NCBI RefSeq assembly: GCF_026385505.1
Contig: NZ_JANIDV010000001.1
Coordinates: 372,001-436,000, forward strand
Origin: Bombella dulcis
GTDB taxonomy: Bacteria; Pseudomonadota; Alphaproteobacteria; Acetobacterales; Acetobacteraceae
Reading direction: 5' to 3'
Length of the DNA: 64,000 nucleotides
A model generated the notes under the pieces. That model worked only from the letters and a program-made list of their open reading frames with translations. It was not told where the DNA came from and made no database searches. The position numbers and the translations under genes are program-made. This document shows, one piece after another, positions 49,964 through 59,792 of this stretch. Within the stretch, counting starts at the first letter, position 1. The number at the start of each line of letters is the position of its first letter.

Positions 49964-50944
49964 ATGAAGAAGAAACAGGTCCTTGATGTAGCCATTGTAG
50001 GAGCGGGATATTTTGGCCGCTTTCATGCTCTTCAGGCAGCACGGCACAGACGGGAAAATCTGGTTGGTCTTTATGACCTGGATCAGAACCGTGCAGCCAC
50101 TGTTGCCCGGGAGGTCAATACGTCCGTTTTCAGGGACTATGGACAGCTTCTGGAGCGATGTGAGGCCGTCATCATCGCATCTCCCGCAGAGACACATTAC
50201 TCCCTGGCACGGCAGGCTCTCGAAGCTGGCTGTGACGTTCTGGTTGAGAAGCCTCTGGCTTCCACGAAAGAAGAAGGGGAGGAGCTGGTCCGTCATGCTG
50301 AGATGCAGAAGCGTGTCCTTCAGGTCGGGCACTTGCTACGTTATTCGGCAGAGCATAAGGCGATCAGTACACGCATAAAGCACCCTCTTTATATCGAGGC
50401 CACCAGGATTGCCCCTTATAAGGAGAGAGGAACAGACGTTTCAGTCGTGCTCGACCTCATGATTCATGATCTCGACTTCATCCTGTCTTTTGTAGACAGC
50501 CCCATCCTTCATATTGATGCCATGGGAGCAGTGGTTTCCAGTGTCCATGAGGATATTGCAAATGCCCGTGTGCGTTTTGAGAATGGATGTGTAGCCTCTA
50601 TTACTGCCAGCCGTATTTCTTTCAAGACGGAACGGAAAATGCGTCTCTTTGCACAGGAAGGGTATCTTTCTGCGGATTTTGTGAATCGGAAGCTGGTTTT
50701 CATCAATCGCCATGAGGGGATTCCGCTTCCAGATGGGAATGGTTTCCGCAGACAGAGTGTCTACTGGAAAGATCATGACAATCTTGCCGCTGAACATGAT
50801 GCGTTTGTGGCTTCATGTCTTGATGGAGAGGCCGTTACTGTTGACGGGAGAGCCGGATTGAGGGCACTTGAGGCCGCTTTACAGGTTGGAAGAGAGATAC
50901 AGGCAGCGCAGGATGTGGCCCGGCGTTCGGGCCTGATCGATTGA
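49964..50944 (+). CDS. cytosolic Gfo/Idh/MocA family oxidoreductase
   Basis: A 326-residue NAD(P)-dependent sugar dehydrogenase-type protein without a signal peptide. The Rossmann motif VAIVGAGYFGRFHALQAA, the EKP motif in VLVEKPLAST (catalytic Lys) and LMIHDLDFILSF are present. In related genomes such genes lie near lipid A or nucleotide-sugar genes; here the neighbours give no substrate. It differs from the exported paralogue at 1961, which carries a Tat signal and an N-terminal arm. The start is uncertain: 49964 lacks a clear ribosome binding site, and an in-frame ATG lies at 49946. Confidence 0.85.
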   Translation: MKKKQVLDVAIVGAGYFGRFHALQAARHRRENLVGLYDLDQNRAATVAREVNTSVFRDYGQLLERCEAVIIASPAETHYSLARQALEAGCDVLVEKPLASTKEEGEELVRHAEMQKRVLQVGHLLRYSAEHKAISTRIKHPLYIEATRIAPYKERGTDVSVVLDLMIHDLDFILSFVDSPILHIDAMGAVVSSVHEDIANARVRFENGCVASITASRISFKTERKMRLFAQEGYLSADFVNRKLVFINRHEGIPLPDGNGFRRQSVYWKDHDNLAAEHDAFVASCLDGEAVTVDGRAGLRALEAALQVGREIQAAQDVARRSGLID

Positions 50945-50971
50945 CCAGACTAAAATGGAAGGGACATCTTC

Positions 50972-51391
50972 GTGAACGTGACCGAATACTCACAACAGAT
51001 CAATGCGCTGAATCCGTATCTGAGTCTGCTGATTTTTACCATTCTGATGTTGTCAATGCTGGCCATGTACTGCCTGCCCAGTATCATTGCCATCATGAGA
51101 CAGCACCCACAGAAATGGCTGCTTGTTGCCCTGAACATTTTCGCAGGATGGACTGGCCTTTTCTGGATTGGCCTTCTTATCTGGTCTCTGTGGCCGAAAG
51201 AAAAACTGATTTCTGGCCGTGATGGGCAGAACTGGGGGCCGTATCAGGATCGGTCGCAGTCTTTGGGGAATCCCACCGCAGCCGTCCCTCCCGAACACAC
51301 GCTCGAGCAGCTCTATCAAATGAAAGAACGTGGAGCACTGACTGAGGTTGAATTTGTCAAAGCCAAGGAACGTCTCATCAACCGGTTATGA
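50972..51391 (+). CDS. superinfection-immunity-like membrane protein with SHOCT domain
   Basis: A 139-residue protein with two membrane helices. The core YCLPSIIAIMRQHPQKWLLVALNIFAGWTGLFWIGLLIWSL is the pattern of the Imm_superinfect family, named after T4 Imm but widespread in chromosomes. The C-terminal 30 residues (LEQLYQMKERGALTEVEFVKAKERLI) are a SHOCT short helical module. It begins with GTG, with AAGGGAC upstream. A role in phage exclusion is suggested by name only and not by evidence here. Confidence 0.78.
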   Translation: MNVTEYSQQINALNPYLSLLIFTILMLSMLAMYCLPSIIAIMRQHPQKWLLVALNIFAGWTGLFWIGLLIWSLWPKEKLISGRDGQNWGPYQDRSQSLGNPTAAVPPEHTLEQLYQMKERGALTEVEFVKAKERLINRL

Positions 51392-51452
51392 TCTGACGAT
51401 GCTGCTGCTCTCCTCCAGCCTGCCGGGAACAGACTGGAGGAAAAAATAATGG

Positions 51453-53267
51453 TCAGCTCATCAGCTCTTCCCGTTTGCTTTCCAGCTCTACCCACCGTTC
51501 TTCTGCTGCACTCAGCTGCTGTTCTGTTTTTTCCAGTGCTGCCGTGATTTTCTCAAACCGTACAGGGTCACGGTTATATAGTTCGGGATCGGCCAGTGCG
51601 TTTCGACAGAGAGCAGCATCCTTCTCCAGTTTTTCAAGGCGTCCGGGAAGCTGATCCAGTTCCCGCTGTTCCTTATAGCTCAGTTTTGTCGTTTCTCTGG
51701 CTATGGAACTGAGAGAGGAACGATTTCTGTCTGACGTAGAGGCTGTGGAACTCTTCTGCTGTCGTTCAGTGGGCGCATGGCCTTTGCGCTGGGCCAGCAT
51801 GTCAGAGTAACCACCGGCATATTCAATCCAGCTTCCATCTCTTTCTGCTACCAGAGTGGATGTGGCCAGCCTGTCCAGAAAATCACGATCATGGCTGACG
51901 AGGAGAACCGTTCCAGAATAATCGCCCAGCATGTCCTGCAAAAGATCAAGAGTTTCTAGGTCAAGATCATTCGTCGGTTCATCCAGAACGAGAAGATTGG
52001 ATGGACGGGCCAGAGCAGCAGCAAGAGCCAATCGTCCCCGTTCACCACCGGAAAGATGACTGACAGGGGTACGGGCCTGTTCCGGTCGGAACAGGAAGTC
52101 TTTCATATACCCAATGACATGACGTTTTTCGGTTCCAACCTGTATTATTTCGCCATGTCCATCAGTCAGGAAGCTGGCCACGCTCTGATCGCCGTCCAGA
52201 GCACTGCGCTGCTGATCCAGAGTGACCATCTTTATGGAAGGGCTGCGGCGGACCTCGCCTGTTTGTGGTTCCATGTTTCCAACAAGCAGCCGTAGAAGGG
52301 TTGTCTTCCCGGCTCCATTGGCACCACAGATGCCCAGACGGTCCCCCTTGCTGATTTTCAGGGTCAGGTCCTGAATGAGAGTCCGGTCCGAATAGGCCCA
52401 GCTGACATTTTCAGCTGCAATGACGATCTTGCTTGTATTGTCAGCCTCGCTTGCTTCCAGTTTCAGAGTGCCTTTCTGACGGGATGCTATGTCATGTCGT
52501 TCAGCTCGCAGGGCCGACAGTTCAGCGACACGACGGACATTCCGTTTTCGCCGGGCCGTGACACCGTAACGCATCCAGTCTTCTTCCCGGGCGATCTGAC
52601 GGTCAAGTTTATGGGCGGCCCGTTCAGCAAGCTCGATCTGTTCATCACGCCACGATTCAAAATGGGCGAATCTGGCATCAAGTCGTTGTGTTTTCCCCTG
52701 ATCAAGCCAGATGACAGCTTTGCACAGTGTTTCGAGAAAACGACGGTCATGGCTGATAATGATCATGCCGGCACCAGAGGCCAGAAGTTCCTTTTCCAGC
52801 CACGCAATGCAGGGGAGGTCTAGGTGGTTGGTAGGTTCGTCCAAGAGAAGGAGGTCAGGTTCTGTAGCCAGAGCACGGGCGAGGGCACTGCGCCGGGCTT
52901 CTCCACCTGAGAGGCTAGCGCATGTTTCATTGCCGTTCATGCCAAGCTCACTCAGCATGGTACGGGCACGGTAATGGGTCGTTTCATCCAGGTCAGCCGT
53001 GACATAATCGAAGACTGTTTTCCATGCGGAAAGGTCAGGCTCCTGGGGGAGATAGTGAACCTTCAGGCCGGGCTGGAGAAAATGCTCACCATTGTCCTGT
53101 TCCAGTTCACCGGCCGCAATGCGGAGAAGGGTGGACTTTCCAGATCCGTTCCGTCCGACAAGGCAGAGCCTTTCGCCAGCTGACACGGAAAGTTCGGCAC
53201 CATCCAGTAGAGGACGCCCGCCGAGTGTGTAGGAGATGTTCTGTAGATTGAGAATTGGTGCAGACAT
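51453..53267 (-). CDS. uup: ABC-F family ATPase, Uup-like
   Basis: A 604-residue soluble protein with two ABC ATPase cores: GRNGSGKSTLLR, LSGGEARRSALARAL and LLLDEPTNHLD in the first; GANGAGKTTLLR, LSGGERGRLALAAAL and LVLDEPTNDLD in the second. The linker contains a Lys/Arg-rich helical hairpin. The C-terminal coiled coil (LDQLPGRLEKLEKDAALC to LEKTEQQLSAAEERW) binds DNA in E. coli Uup. ABC-F proteins act on ribosomes; Uup loss raises transposon excision in E. coli. No membrane domain exists, so it is not a transporter. Confidence 0.93.
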   Translation of the reverse strand: MSAPILNLQNISYTLGGRPLLDGAELSVSAGERLCLVGRNGSGKSTLLRIAAGELEQDNGEHFLQPGLKVHYLPQEPDLSAWKTVFDYVTADLDETTHYRARTMLSELGMNGNETCASLSGGEARRSALARALATEPDLLLLDEPTNHLDLPCIAWLEKELLASGAGMIIISHDRRFLETLCKAVIWLDQGKTQRLDARFAHFESWRDEQIELAERAAHKLDRQIAREEDWMRYGVTARRKRNVRRVAELSALRAERHDIASRQKGTLKLEASEADNTSKIVIAAENVSWAYSDRTLIQDLTLKISKGDRLGICGANGAGKTTLLRLLVGNMEPQTGEVRRSPSIKMVTLDQQRSALDGDQSVASFLTDGHGEIIQVGTEKRHVIGYMKDFLFRPEQARTPVSHLSGGERGRLALAAALARPSNLLVLDEPTNDLDLETLDLLQDMLGDYSGTVLLVSHDRDFLDRLATSTLVAERDGSWIEYAGGYSDMLAQRKGHAPTERQQKSSTASTSDRNRSSLSSIARETTKLSYKEQRELDQLPGRLEKLEKDAALCRNALADPELYNRDPVRFEKITAALEKTEQQLSAAEERWVELESKREELMS

Positions 53268-53400
53268 GCATCTGATGTGCGGAAGACGGGCAGGATTTGC
53301 AATACAAAACAGGCAATGGAATACGAGAAAGATTTTTCCGATCGGAAACTTTTACTTTGTCTGTTTTTCTTTTGTCGGCTGCGCCTGTATATGTCTCCGC

Positions 53401-55098
53401 ATGAAGGCAGACAAGAAGATGCTAAAAAGCTGGGTGCGGCAGCAGAATCGCGCCAATCGTCCGGCTACCATGATGATGGCCCTGATGGGAATGTTCAATG
53501 TCCTTGTCGGGATGGTTCTGATATGGAGCCTTGCCACCATCCTTGCAGAATGGCTGACAGGTGGAGACAGGATAAATCGTTACTATCTGCTCCTGTTCAT
53601 TCTCTCTTCTGTTGTTCGTGTCATTCTAGGCTACGGTCAGGAACTTCTGGCCATGTCCAGCGGAGAGAAAGCCCGTAAACGCCTGAGGCGGGAGCTTCTT
53701 GCCCGCTTCTTTGCGCAGGGGCCTGCGCTGCTTCGTCATCAGCATAGTGCCGCTCTTGCTGCGATGCTGACAGATCGGGTTGAAGCTCTGGAGGGGTATT
53801 TTTCTCGCTGGCTGCCGGCTTCAGCTCTCTGGGTAGTTGCACAATGGTCTGTTGTACTGGTCGTGTTCTGGCAGAATCATAGGGCGGGACTTATTCTCGG
53901 TGGTTGCTGTCTTTTCCTGCCCGTTTTTCAGGCCGTTTTCGGTATTGCTACTGCGATTGCTTCCCGGCGTCAGATTCTGGCTCTCAATCGTCTGCAGGTG
54001 AGATTTCTCGACCGTATCCGTGGGATCGCTACCATTGTTCTGTCGGGGAGTGCAGAAAAGGATGCGCAGGGTCTTGGGCGTGCTGCTGATGAACTGCGTC
54101 AGCGTACCATGAAGGTGCTGCGCATAGCATTCCTCACCTCTGCTTCAACAGATGTTGCCATGATCGTTGCTCTGGTCTGGATTGTCGTTGACCAGCGTCA
54201 TGGTCTTCTTCATGCGGGGTCGATACCGCAGGTGACCAGTATTCTTTTTGCTGTTCTCATGGTGCCTGAAGCCTTTGCACCGTTCCGTGCTCTTTCAGCG
54301 GCCTATCAGGATAGGGCGCAAATTACCAATAGCGGAGAAGCCATACAGAGATTACCTAACCTGCCTGAGTGGGCAAAGAATGAAGCTTCTGCTCACCCCG
54401 TGCCACAGCGGAAGGCCCAGGGGATCACACTGGACGTACAGGGTGTATCCTATCGTTGGGTAGAAAATCGCCCTCTTGCACTGGACAATGTGTCATTCCA
54501 CCTTGACGCTGGGGATGTTGCTCTGCTGACCGGTTCATCCGGAGCAGGGAAGTCGACTCTGATAGAAATGCTTCTGGGGTTTATTCGCCCCTCACAGGGG
54601 AAGGTGCTTCTTGGAGGTATAGATCTGCAGGATATGAGACCAGCAGATGTGACACGGCAGATCAGCTGGATTGGTCAGAAGCCTGTCATCTTTGCAGGTA
54701 CGCTGCGTGATAACATCCTGTTCGCATCCCCCGATGCTTCCGAAGAGCAGCTTCAGGCCGCTCTCGAGGCTTCATCTGTCATGGCCTATCTGCCGCATCT
54801 GCCAGATGGTCTGGATACCAAGTTGGGTGAGGGCGGCTTTGGTCTGTCTGGTGGGCAGGCTCAACGTATCGCCATTGCCAGAGCGTTCCTGAAAGATGCG
54901 CCTCTGCTCATCATGGATGAACCCACTGCCCATCTTGATCCTGCAACAGAACAGGAGATTCTTGTTTCTCTTCGGGATCTCCTGAAAGGTCGGACGGCCC
55001 TGATTTCCACTCACTCTTCCCAGTTTCATAAGATTGGTGAGACAAAACGTCTTGTCATTAAGAAAGGCCAGATTACGGCAGAAGAGGTATTATCATGA
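53401..55098 (+). CDS. cydD: thiol reductant ABC exporter subunit CydD
   Basis: A 565-residue half-transporter: six membrane helices, then an ATPase with LTGSSGAGKSTLIE, LSGGQAQRIAIARAF and LLIMDEPTAHLD. CydDC exports glutathione or cysteine, or handles heme, and is required for cytochrome bd assembly. The frame is open from 53236, but that part overlaps the uup start; the ATG at 53401 aligns with the family start (MKADKKMLKSWV). It overlaps cydC by 4 nt. The cydAB genes are not in the window. Confidence 0.93.
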   Translation: MKADKKMLKSWVRQQNRANRPATMMMALMGMFNVLVGMVLIWSLATILAEWLTGGDRINRYYLLLFILSSVVRVILGYGQELLAMSSGEKARKRLRRELLARFFAQGPALLRHQHSAALAAMLTDRVEALEGYFSRWLPASALWVVAQWSVVLVVFWQNHRAGLILGGCCLFLPVFQAVFGIATAIASRRQILALNRLQVRFLDRIRGIATIVLSGSAEKDAQGLGRAADELRQRTMKVLRIAFLTSASTDVAMIVALVWIVVDQRHGLLHAGSIPQVTSILFAVLMVPEAFAPFRALSAAYQDRAQITNSGEAIQRLPNLPEWAKNEASAHPVPQRKAQGITLDVQGVSYRWVENRPLALDNVSFHLDAGDVALLTGSSGAGKSTLIEMLLGFIRPSQGKVLLGGIDLQDMRPADVTRQISWIGQKPVIFAGTLRDNILFASPDASEEQLQAALEASSVMAYLPHLPDGLDTKLGEGGFGLSGGQAQRIAIARAFLKDAPLLIMDEPTAHLDPATEQEILVSLRDLLKGRTALISTHSSQFHKIGETKRLVIKKGQITAEEVLS

Positions 55099-56729
55099 TG
55101 TTACGCTCTCTATCGAATGTCTGGAAAGGTCGCTGGGCCCGTCTTCTCGTTGGACTGCTTCTGGCGGAATTCTCTGTTTGTTCCGTTTTCCTTCTCATGG
55201 GGCAGACGGGATCTCGGCTTGGGTTGATTGCCATTGGTGGTATTGCTGGTTTCGGGCTGCTCCGGCTCGCTGGAGCTTCGCGTATCATTCTGCGCTATCT
55301 GGAACGCTTGGCAACGCATGATGCTACATTCCGGGTTCTGACTGATGTTCGCCTCTGGTTCTACCGTCGTCTGGCTCATGGAGCTGCTGCTGGGCTGGGT
55401 TTCCGGCGATCCGGTGATCTGCTGTCACGTCTTGTTGCTGACGTGCAGAGTCTGGACAGTCTTTACCTGCGTATTCTTGTGCCACTGGCAACGGCTTTGT
55501 TCAGTCTTCCCATCGTCATTCTTGTCTGTCTGAAAGGCAGTGTGTCGCTTGCTGTCTGTGTTGGTATCATCTTCTGTCTGACAGCTTTTGTACTTCCCAC
55601 TTTCATGGCCAAGGTGGCCTATCGGTGGGGGCCGGAATTGCAGCGGACACAGGCTGAAATGAACAGTCAGGCTCTCGATCTTGTTGGCGGTATGCGTGAG
55701 CTAAGAATTTTCGGACAGGAAGAAGCGATAAAAGAACGTTTTCTGGCTGCAGAACAGGCCTTTTATAAAACACAGCAGGAGCAGGGACGAGCTATGGCTC
55801 ATGTTCATGCTTTGTCCCTGCTGCTGACCCGTCTGGGAGTCATATGTGCTTTAGGGGGCTGCGCTGGGCTGTTTTTCCCCAAAGAGCAGGCCGTGACGGG
55901 CATTACTGTTCTTTTTGTTGTCATGACAGCTCTGGATGGCATTGTTGATCTGCCGAGAGCAGGGCTTCTGTATGGTCAGGTTCGACATGCTGCGGAGCGT
56001 GTGGCGGAAGCTGCAGCCATGCCTGAAGGGACACCCCCTGAAGGAAATGTTCCTGCACCCGCTGGGTATGAGATCGAAGCCAGGAACATTACTTTTGGCT
56101 GGACGGACGATAAGATTGTCCTGAAAAATCTAAGTTTCCGATTGAGGGAAGGTGAACGGGCTGCACTGATTGGCCCTTCAGGTTCTGGCAAATCCAGTCT
56201 TGCCGCTCTACTGCTCAAGGTGATGTCCCCTCAGAAAGGAAGCATCACCCTCGGTGGTGAGAATATCTCTGTCATCAGAACGGAAATGCTGAGAGGGAAA
56301 ATAGCGTGGCTGTCTCAGGCAAGTCACCTGTTTGATGATACGATACGTTCCAATCTGCTTCTGGGACGGGAAGGTGTTTCGGAAGATGCTATATGGGCAG
56401 CTCTGGAACAGGCGCAGATTGTTGATTTCGTCCGTTCCCTACCAGATGGTCTGGATAGCTGGATTGGTGAAAATGGGTCCCATGTTTCTGGTGGTCAAGG
56501 GAGGCGTATTGCTCTGGCACGGGTTTTACTGTCTGATGCGCCAGTCCTGATTCTTGATGAGCCGGGGACAGGACTGGATATGGAGACGGAAAAAGCCTTT
56601 CTGGCAACTCTCAACACACTCGACCGCTCCCGATCCATTCTTCTGATTACACACCGTCTGACGGGTATTGAACAACTTGATCACCTCTGGACAATTCAGG
56701 ATGGAATTCTGACGTCTCATGCTCTGTAA
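55095..56729 (+). CDS. cydC: thiol reductant ABC exporter subunit CydC
   Basis: A 544-residue partner of CydD with an N-terminal membrane domain (FLLMGQTGSRLGLIAIGGIAGFGLLRLAGASRIILRYLERLATHDATFRVLTDVRLWFYRRL is the family block, quoted in parts as LRYLERL and THDATFRVL). The ATPase has IGPSGSGKSSLAA, VSGGQGRRIALARVL and LILDEPGTGLD. Acetic acid bacteria rely on quinol oxidases, including bd-type CIO, so this exporter is expected. Confidence 0.94.
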   Translation: MMLRSLSNVWKGRWARLLVGLLLAEFSVCSVFLLMGQTGSRLGLIAIGGIAGFGLLRLAGASRIILRYLERLATHDATFRVLTDVRLWFYRRLAHGAAAGLGFRRSGDLLSRLVADVQSLDSLYLRILVPLATALFSLPIVILVCLKGSVSLAVCVGIIFCLTAFVLPTFMAKVAYRWGPELQRTQAEMNSQALDLVGGMRELRIFGQEEAIKERFLAAEQAFYKTQQEQGRAMAHVHALSLLLTRLGVICALGGCAGLFFPKEQAVTGITVLFVVMTALDGIVDLPRAGLLYGQVRHAAERVAEAAAMPEGTPPEGNVPAPAGYEIEARNITFGWTDDKIVLKNLSFRLREGERAALIGPSGSGKSSLAALLLKVMSPQKGSITLGGENISVIRTEMLRGKIAWLSQASHLFDDTIRSNLLLGREGVSEDAIWAALEQAQIVDFVRSLPDGLDSWIGENGSHVSGGQGRRIALARVLLSDAPVLILDEPGTGLDMETEKAFLATLNTLDRSRSILLITHRLTGIEQLDHLWTIQDGILTSHAL

Positions 56730-56836
56730 GGGGAGGGATGTTTTTGAACTGTCCATCCCGAGGTCATATTGACCACAGGGCAAAGCACGGGCAGTTAAGA
56801 GAGGTATTTTCTATGGTCGATGGAAAGGGTGCTTCC

Positions 56837-57253
56837 ATGAAGAATGTCTCTGCTTTCGTGCGTCGTCTTGCTCCTGTAGGGGTTGCTTCCCTCATGGTGA
56901 CAGGGCTGCTGGCTGGTTGTGTGTCACATCCGCCACGGGATGATTATGTTGTCTTCTTTGATACAGATTCCGTAACGTTAAGCCCGACGGGAGAGGAAAT
57001 TGTTGCAAGTGCCGTTGGGGCGGCAAACAGGCGGCATATTTCCCAGATCACTGTCTCTGGCTCTGCCGGGAAAAATGAAGATCCGGATGTGCTGAAGAAA
57101 CTGGCTGATGCCCGGGCAGAGAATGTTGTCGATGTTCTGGTAAAAGATGGCATCAAACGTGAAGACATCCGTAAGGAAGCCTTCGTTCCGACAGCCGTTG
57201 AAGATTCCCGTGTCGCTCTTCGTCGTGTCACGATTCATCTTGGTTCACATTGA
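56837..57253 (+). CDS. OmpA-family lipoprotein
   Basis: A 138-residue outer-membrane lipoprotein with lipobox LLAGC (Cys near residue 26) and an OmpA-like peptidoglycan-binding domain: VVFFDTDSVTLSPTGEEIVASAV, ITVSGSAGKNED and LADARAENVVDVLVKDGI. It is like Pal but shorter and diverged; the NxxLSxxRA motif is present as KKLADARA. An earlier ATG at 56813 with AGAGAGG upstream is an equally possible start. It lies between cydC and recQ on the same strand. Confidence 0.82.
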   Translation: MKNVSAFVRRLAPVGVASLMVTGLLAGCVSHPPRDDYVVFFDTDSVTLSPTGEEIVASAVGAANRRHISQITVSGSAGKNEDPDVLKKLADARAENVVDVLVKDGIKREDIRKEAFVPTAVEDSRVALRRVTIHLGSH

Positions 57254-59130
57254 TTCCTGTTCATGATCGGCCTGACAGTGAGCCTTACGAAGGCATAGGC
57301 AATCCGATTGACCGTTTCCCCCGTTACACTGGGGAATCCCCTGACGTTGTCCTTCATCGTGTCTTTGGTTTCCCTGCCTTCAGGGGATTGCAGGAAGAGG
57401 CTGTTCAGGCCCTCATGAATTGTGAGGATGTGCTCCTCCTCATGCCCACGGGGGGCGGTAAAAGCCTCTGCTATCAAGTGCCGGCCCTGTGTCGTAAAGG
57501 TGTGGGGCTGGTTGTTTCTCCTCTGATTGCTCTCATGGAGGATCAGGTTGCCGGGCTGCGGCAACTGGGGGTAAGAGCCTCAGCCCTTCATTCGGAGATG
57601 GACTATCAGGAGCAGCAGACGGTTCAGGAGGATCTGACCTGTGACCAGCTGGATCTGCTTTATATTTCCCCGGAACGTCTGCTCACTCCTTTTAGCCTGA
57701 GTCTGCTCAGACGATGTTCATTGTCCCTGATTGCCATTGATGAAGCGCATTGCGTTTCTGCATGGGGGCATGATTTCCGCCCTGAATATCGGGAACTGGC
57801 CAATCTGAAGGAATTCTTTCCTCAAGTACCCAGAATTGCCCTGACGGCTACAGCGGATCAACGGACACGGGACGACATACTCTCTGCACTGAATATGCCG
57901 CAGGCCCGTATTCTGATGGCCAGTTTTCACAGGCCCAATCTCTTTCTCCAAGCCCAGCCCAAACTTTCTGAGATTCGGCAGGTGGTAGATGCTCTGAGTC
58001 GGCATATGGGGCAAGGAGCGGCTATCATTTATTGTGGCAGCCGTAAGAAAACAGAGACGATGGCACGTCAGCTTCGGGAGAAGGGGTACACGGCGTTTCC
58101 ATTTCATGCTGGCATGTCTCCAGCAGATAAGAAGAGTGTACTTCTGCGTTTTCGATCTGGTGAACCAATGGTTGTTGCAGCCACTATTGCTTTTGGTATG
58201 GGGATAGACCGGCCAGATGTCAGGGCAGTCATACATCTGGATATGCCGACATCCCCGGAAGGCTATTACCAGCAGATTGGTCGTGCCGGTCGAGATGGAG
58301 ATTTATCACATACAGTACTGCTCTATAGCGGGGAGGGTGTTGCGAGAGCACGATATTGGCTGGAAGAGGCTCAGGTTCCAGAAAGTGAGAAACGGGCCAT
58401 GCAGGGTCGTCTGGAGAGCATGATTTCTCTGACAGAAACAACAGGCTGTCGTACCCAGGCCGTACTGGCCTGCTTTGGTGAAACTCTTCATGCTCCCTGT
58501 GGACATTGTGACAACTGCCTTCATCCTCCATCCACATTTGATGCCTCTGAAGCGGCTCAGAAAGTGCTCTCTACCATTTACAGGACAGGTGAACGCTTTG
58601 GGGCCGTTCAGCTCATTGCCGTTCTAAAAGGCAAGATGACGGAGGCGGTAGAGCGTCATGCCTTGCATCATCTTTCCGTTTTTGGAATCGGTAAAGACAA
58701 GACAGATGTCTGGTGGCGTATGGTGATCAGACAGCTGATTGCTCGAGGTGCCATAGGCATGGTGGGAGACCATGGCGGTCTGGGGCTGCGCCGGGAGACA
58801 GCACGCCCCATTCTCCGGGGTGATATGATGGTTAGTCTGAGGGAAGATGCTTCTCTGAAACATCTGGCTGCAATGGGAGATGGAAACTCAGAGGACGAAC
58901 TCTCAGAAGAAGAGAATCATTATTTTCTGGAACTGAAAATGTGGAGGCGGGAAGAGGCTTACCAGCAGGGTATCCCGCCTTATATCATTTTCCGGGATGT
59001 CACATTACGGGAGATCATCCGGGCCCGTCCTACCAGTCAGCAGGAGCTGGGGGAAGTACGGGGCGTTGGCCAGAGCAAAGTCGACCGTTATGGGGACGCA
59101 GTTCTGGCCATATTGAGGGAATTGTCCTGA
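57250..59130 (+). CDS. recQ: ATP-dependent DNA helicase RecQ
   Basis: A 626-residue 3'-5' helicase of the RecF pathway. Motifs: FRGLQEEAVQALMNCEDVLLLMPTGGGKSLCYQ (Walker A), LIAIDEAHCVSAWGHDFRPEY (DEAH and the aromatic loop), FGMGIDRPDVRAVIHLDMP and QIGRAGRDG. The zinc-binding region has CRTQAVLACFGE and CGHCDNC. The winged helix and an HRDC domain (LREIIRARPTSQQELGEVRGVGQSKVDRYG) end the protein. Only a TTG at 57250, overlapping the previous stop, fits the N-terminal length; no ATG or GTG is suitable. Confidence 0.95.
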   Translation: MIPVHDRPDSEPYEGIGNPIDRFPRYTGESPDVVLHRVFGFPAFRGLQEEAVQALMNCEDVLLLMPTGGGKSLCYQVPALCRKGVGLVVSPLIALMEDQVAGLRQLGVRASALHSEMDYQEQQTVQEDLTCDQLDLLYISPERLLTPFSLSLLRRCSLSLIAIDEAHCVSAWGHDFRPEYRELANLKEFFPQVPRIALTATADQRTRDDILSALNMPQARILMASFHRPNLFLQAQPKLSEIRQVVDALSRHMGQGAAIIYCGSRKKTETMARQLREKGYTAFPFHAGMSPADKKSVLLRFRSGEPMVVAATIAFGMGIDRPDVRAVIHLDMPTSPEGYYQQIGRAGRDGDLSHTVLLYSGEGVARARYWLEEAQVPESEKRAMQGRLESMISLTETTGCRTQAVLACFGETLHAPCGHCDNCLHPPSTFDASEAAQKVLSTIYRTGERFGAVQLIAVLKGKMTEAVERHALHHLSVFGIGKDKTDVWWRMVIRQLIARGAIGMVGDHGGLGLRRETARPILRGDMMVSLREDASLKHLAAMGDGNSEDELSEEENHYFLELKMWRREEAYQQGIPPYIIFRDVTLREIIRARPTSQQELGEVRGVGQSKVDRYGDAVLAILRELS

Positions 59131-59141
59131 AAAGTTTCCTT

Positions 59142-59639
59142 TCAGGGGCCAACATGTTTTTCTTCTATGATGGGCTGCATGGTAAAGGGAGCTGTTACGT
59201 CACCAGCACCCTGAAAATGGAATGTGAAATTCATTTTATGTCCCGGCTGATAAGGTACTTTCAGTCCATGACAGATGAGATGATAACCACTGGTTGGAAA
59301 AAATAATGTCCCTTCATGAGGAACGGCCATACGCTGAAAAATATCATATGTCTGGCTGGGAGACTGGATGGCCACCTGACTGTTGCGGTTGGATGTTACC
59401 GACTGACAGTCAGGAGATGTGATGCCACGCAGCAGAAAATCTGTCGTACCGTGATTGGTCAGGGCAAAAGTGCCGAAGGCAAAAGGAGCATCTTTGTATC
59501 GCGTGTGCAGGGCAGCTTTATCAATGGAGATATTTTTAAGGGAAGGGATTGTCGTGCTGTCAGAGGCCATGGCGGTTCCCATATTCAAACTGGCCAGCAG
59601 CACTGTTACTGCCAAAGGAAGACGCATCATCATGTTCAT
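59142..59639 (-). CDS. PCu(A)C-like exported protein lacking canonical copper ligands
   Basis: A 165-residue protein with a Sec signal (LPLAVTVLLASLNMGTAMA|SD). The mature domain has the beta layout of PCu(A)C/DUF461 copper chaperones: FAFGTFALTNHGTTDFLLRG, RMAVPHEGTLFFPTSGYHLICHGLKVPYQPGHKMNF. In the family, copper is held by H(M)x10Mx21HxM; here the last pair is H-L-I-C and the first part is not conserved. It may bind another ligand or use the Cys. The start at 59639 is followed by several Met codons, so a few residues either way are possible. Confidence 0.6.
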   Translation of the reverse strand: MNMMMRLPLAVTVLLASLNMGTAMASDSTTIPSLKNISIDKAALHTRYKDAPFAFGTFALTNHGTTDFLLRGITSPDCQSVTSNRNSQVAIQSPSQTYDIFQRMAVPHEGTLFFPTSGYHLICHGLKVPYQPGHKMNFTFHFQGAGDVTAPFTMQPIIEEKHVGP

Positions 59640-59792
59640 TAATTGTGTTCTCGCTATCGGATTGAAAGAGAATACAGGGCAGAGATAAAGAAAAAAAGTC
59701 CTGCCATATTCCTCAACGCTGCCATTTCCGATAGACTGTGCTGCATGTAGGGTCAAGGAAGGCCCTATTCTGGTTTCTAATCGGAATATACC

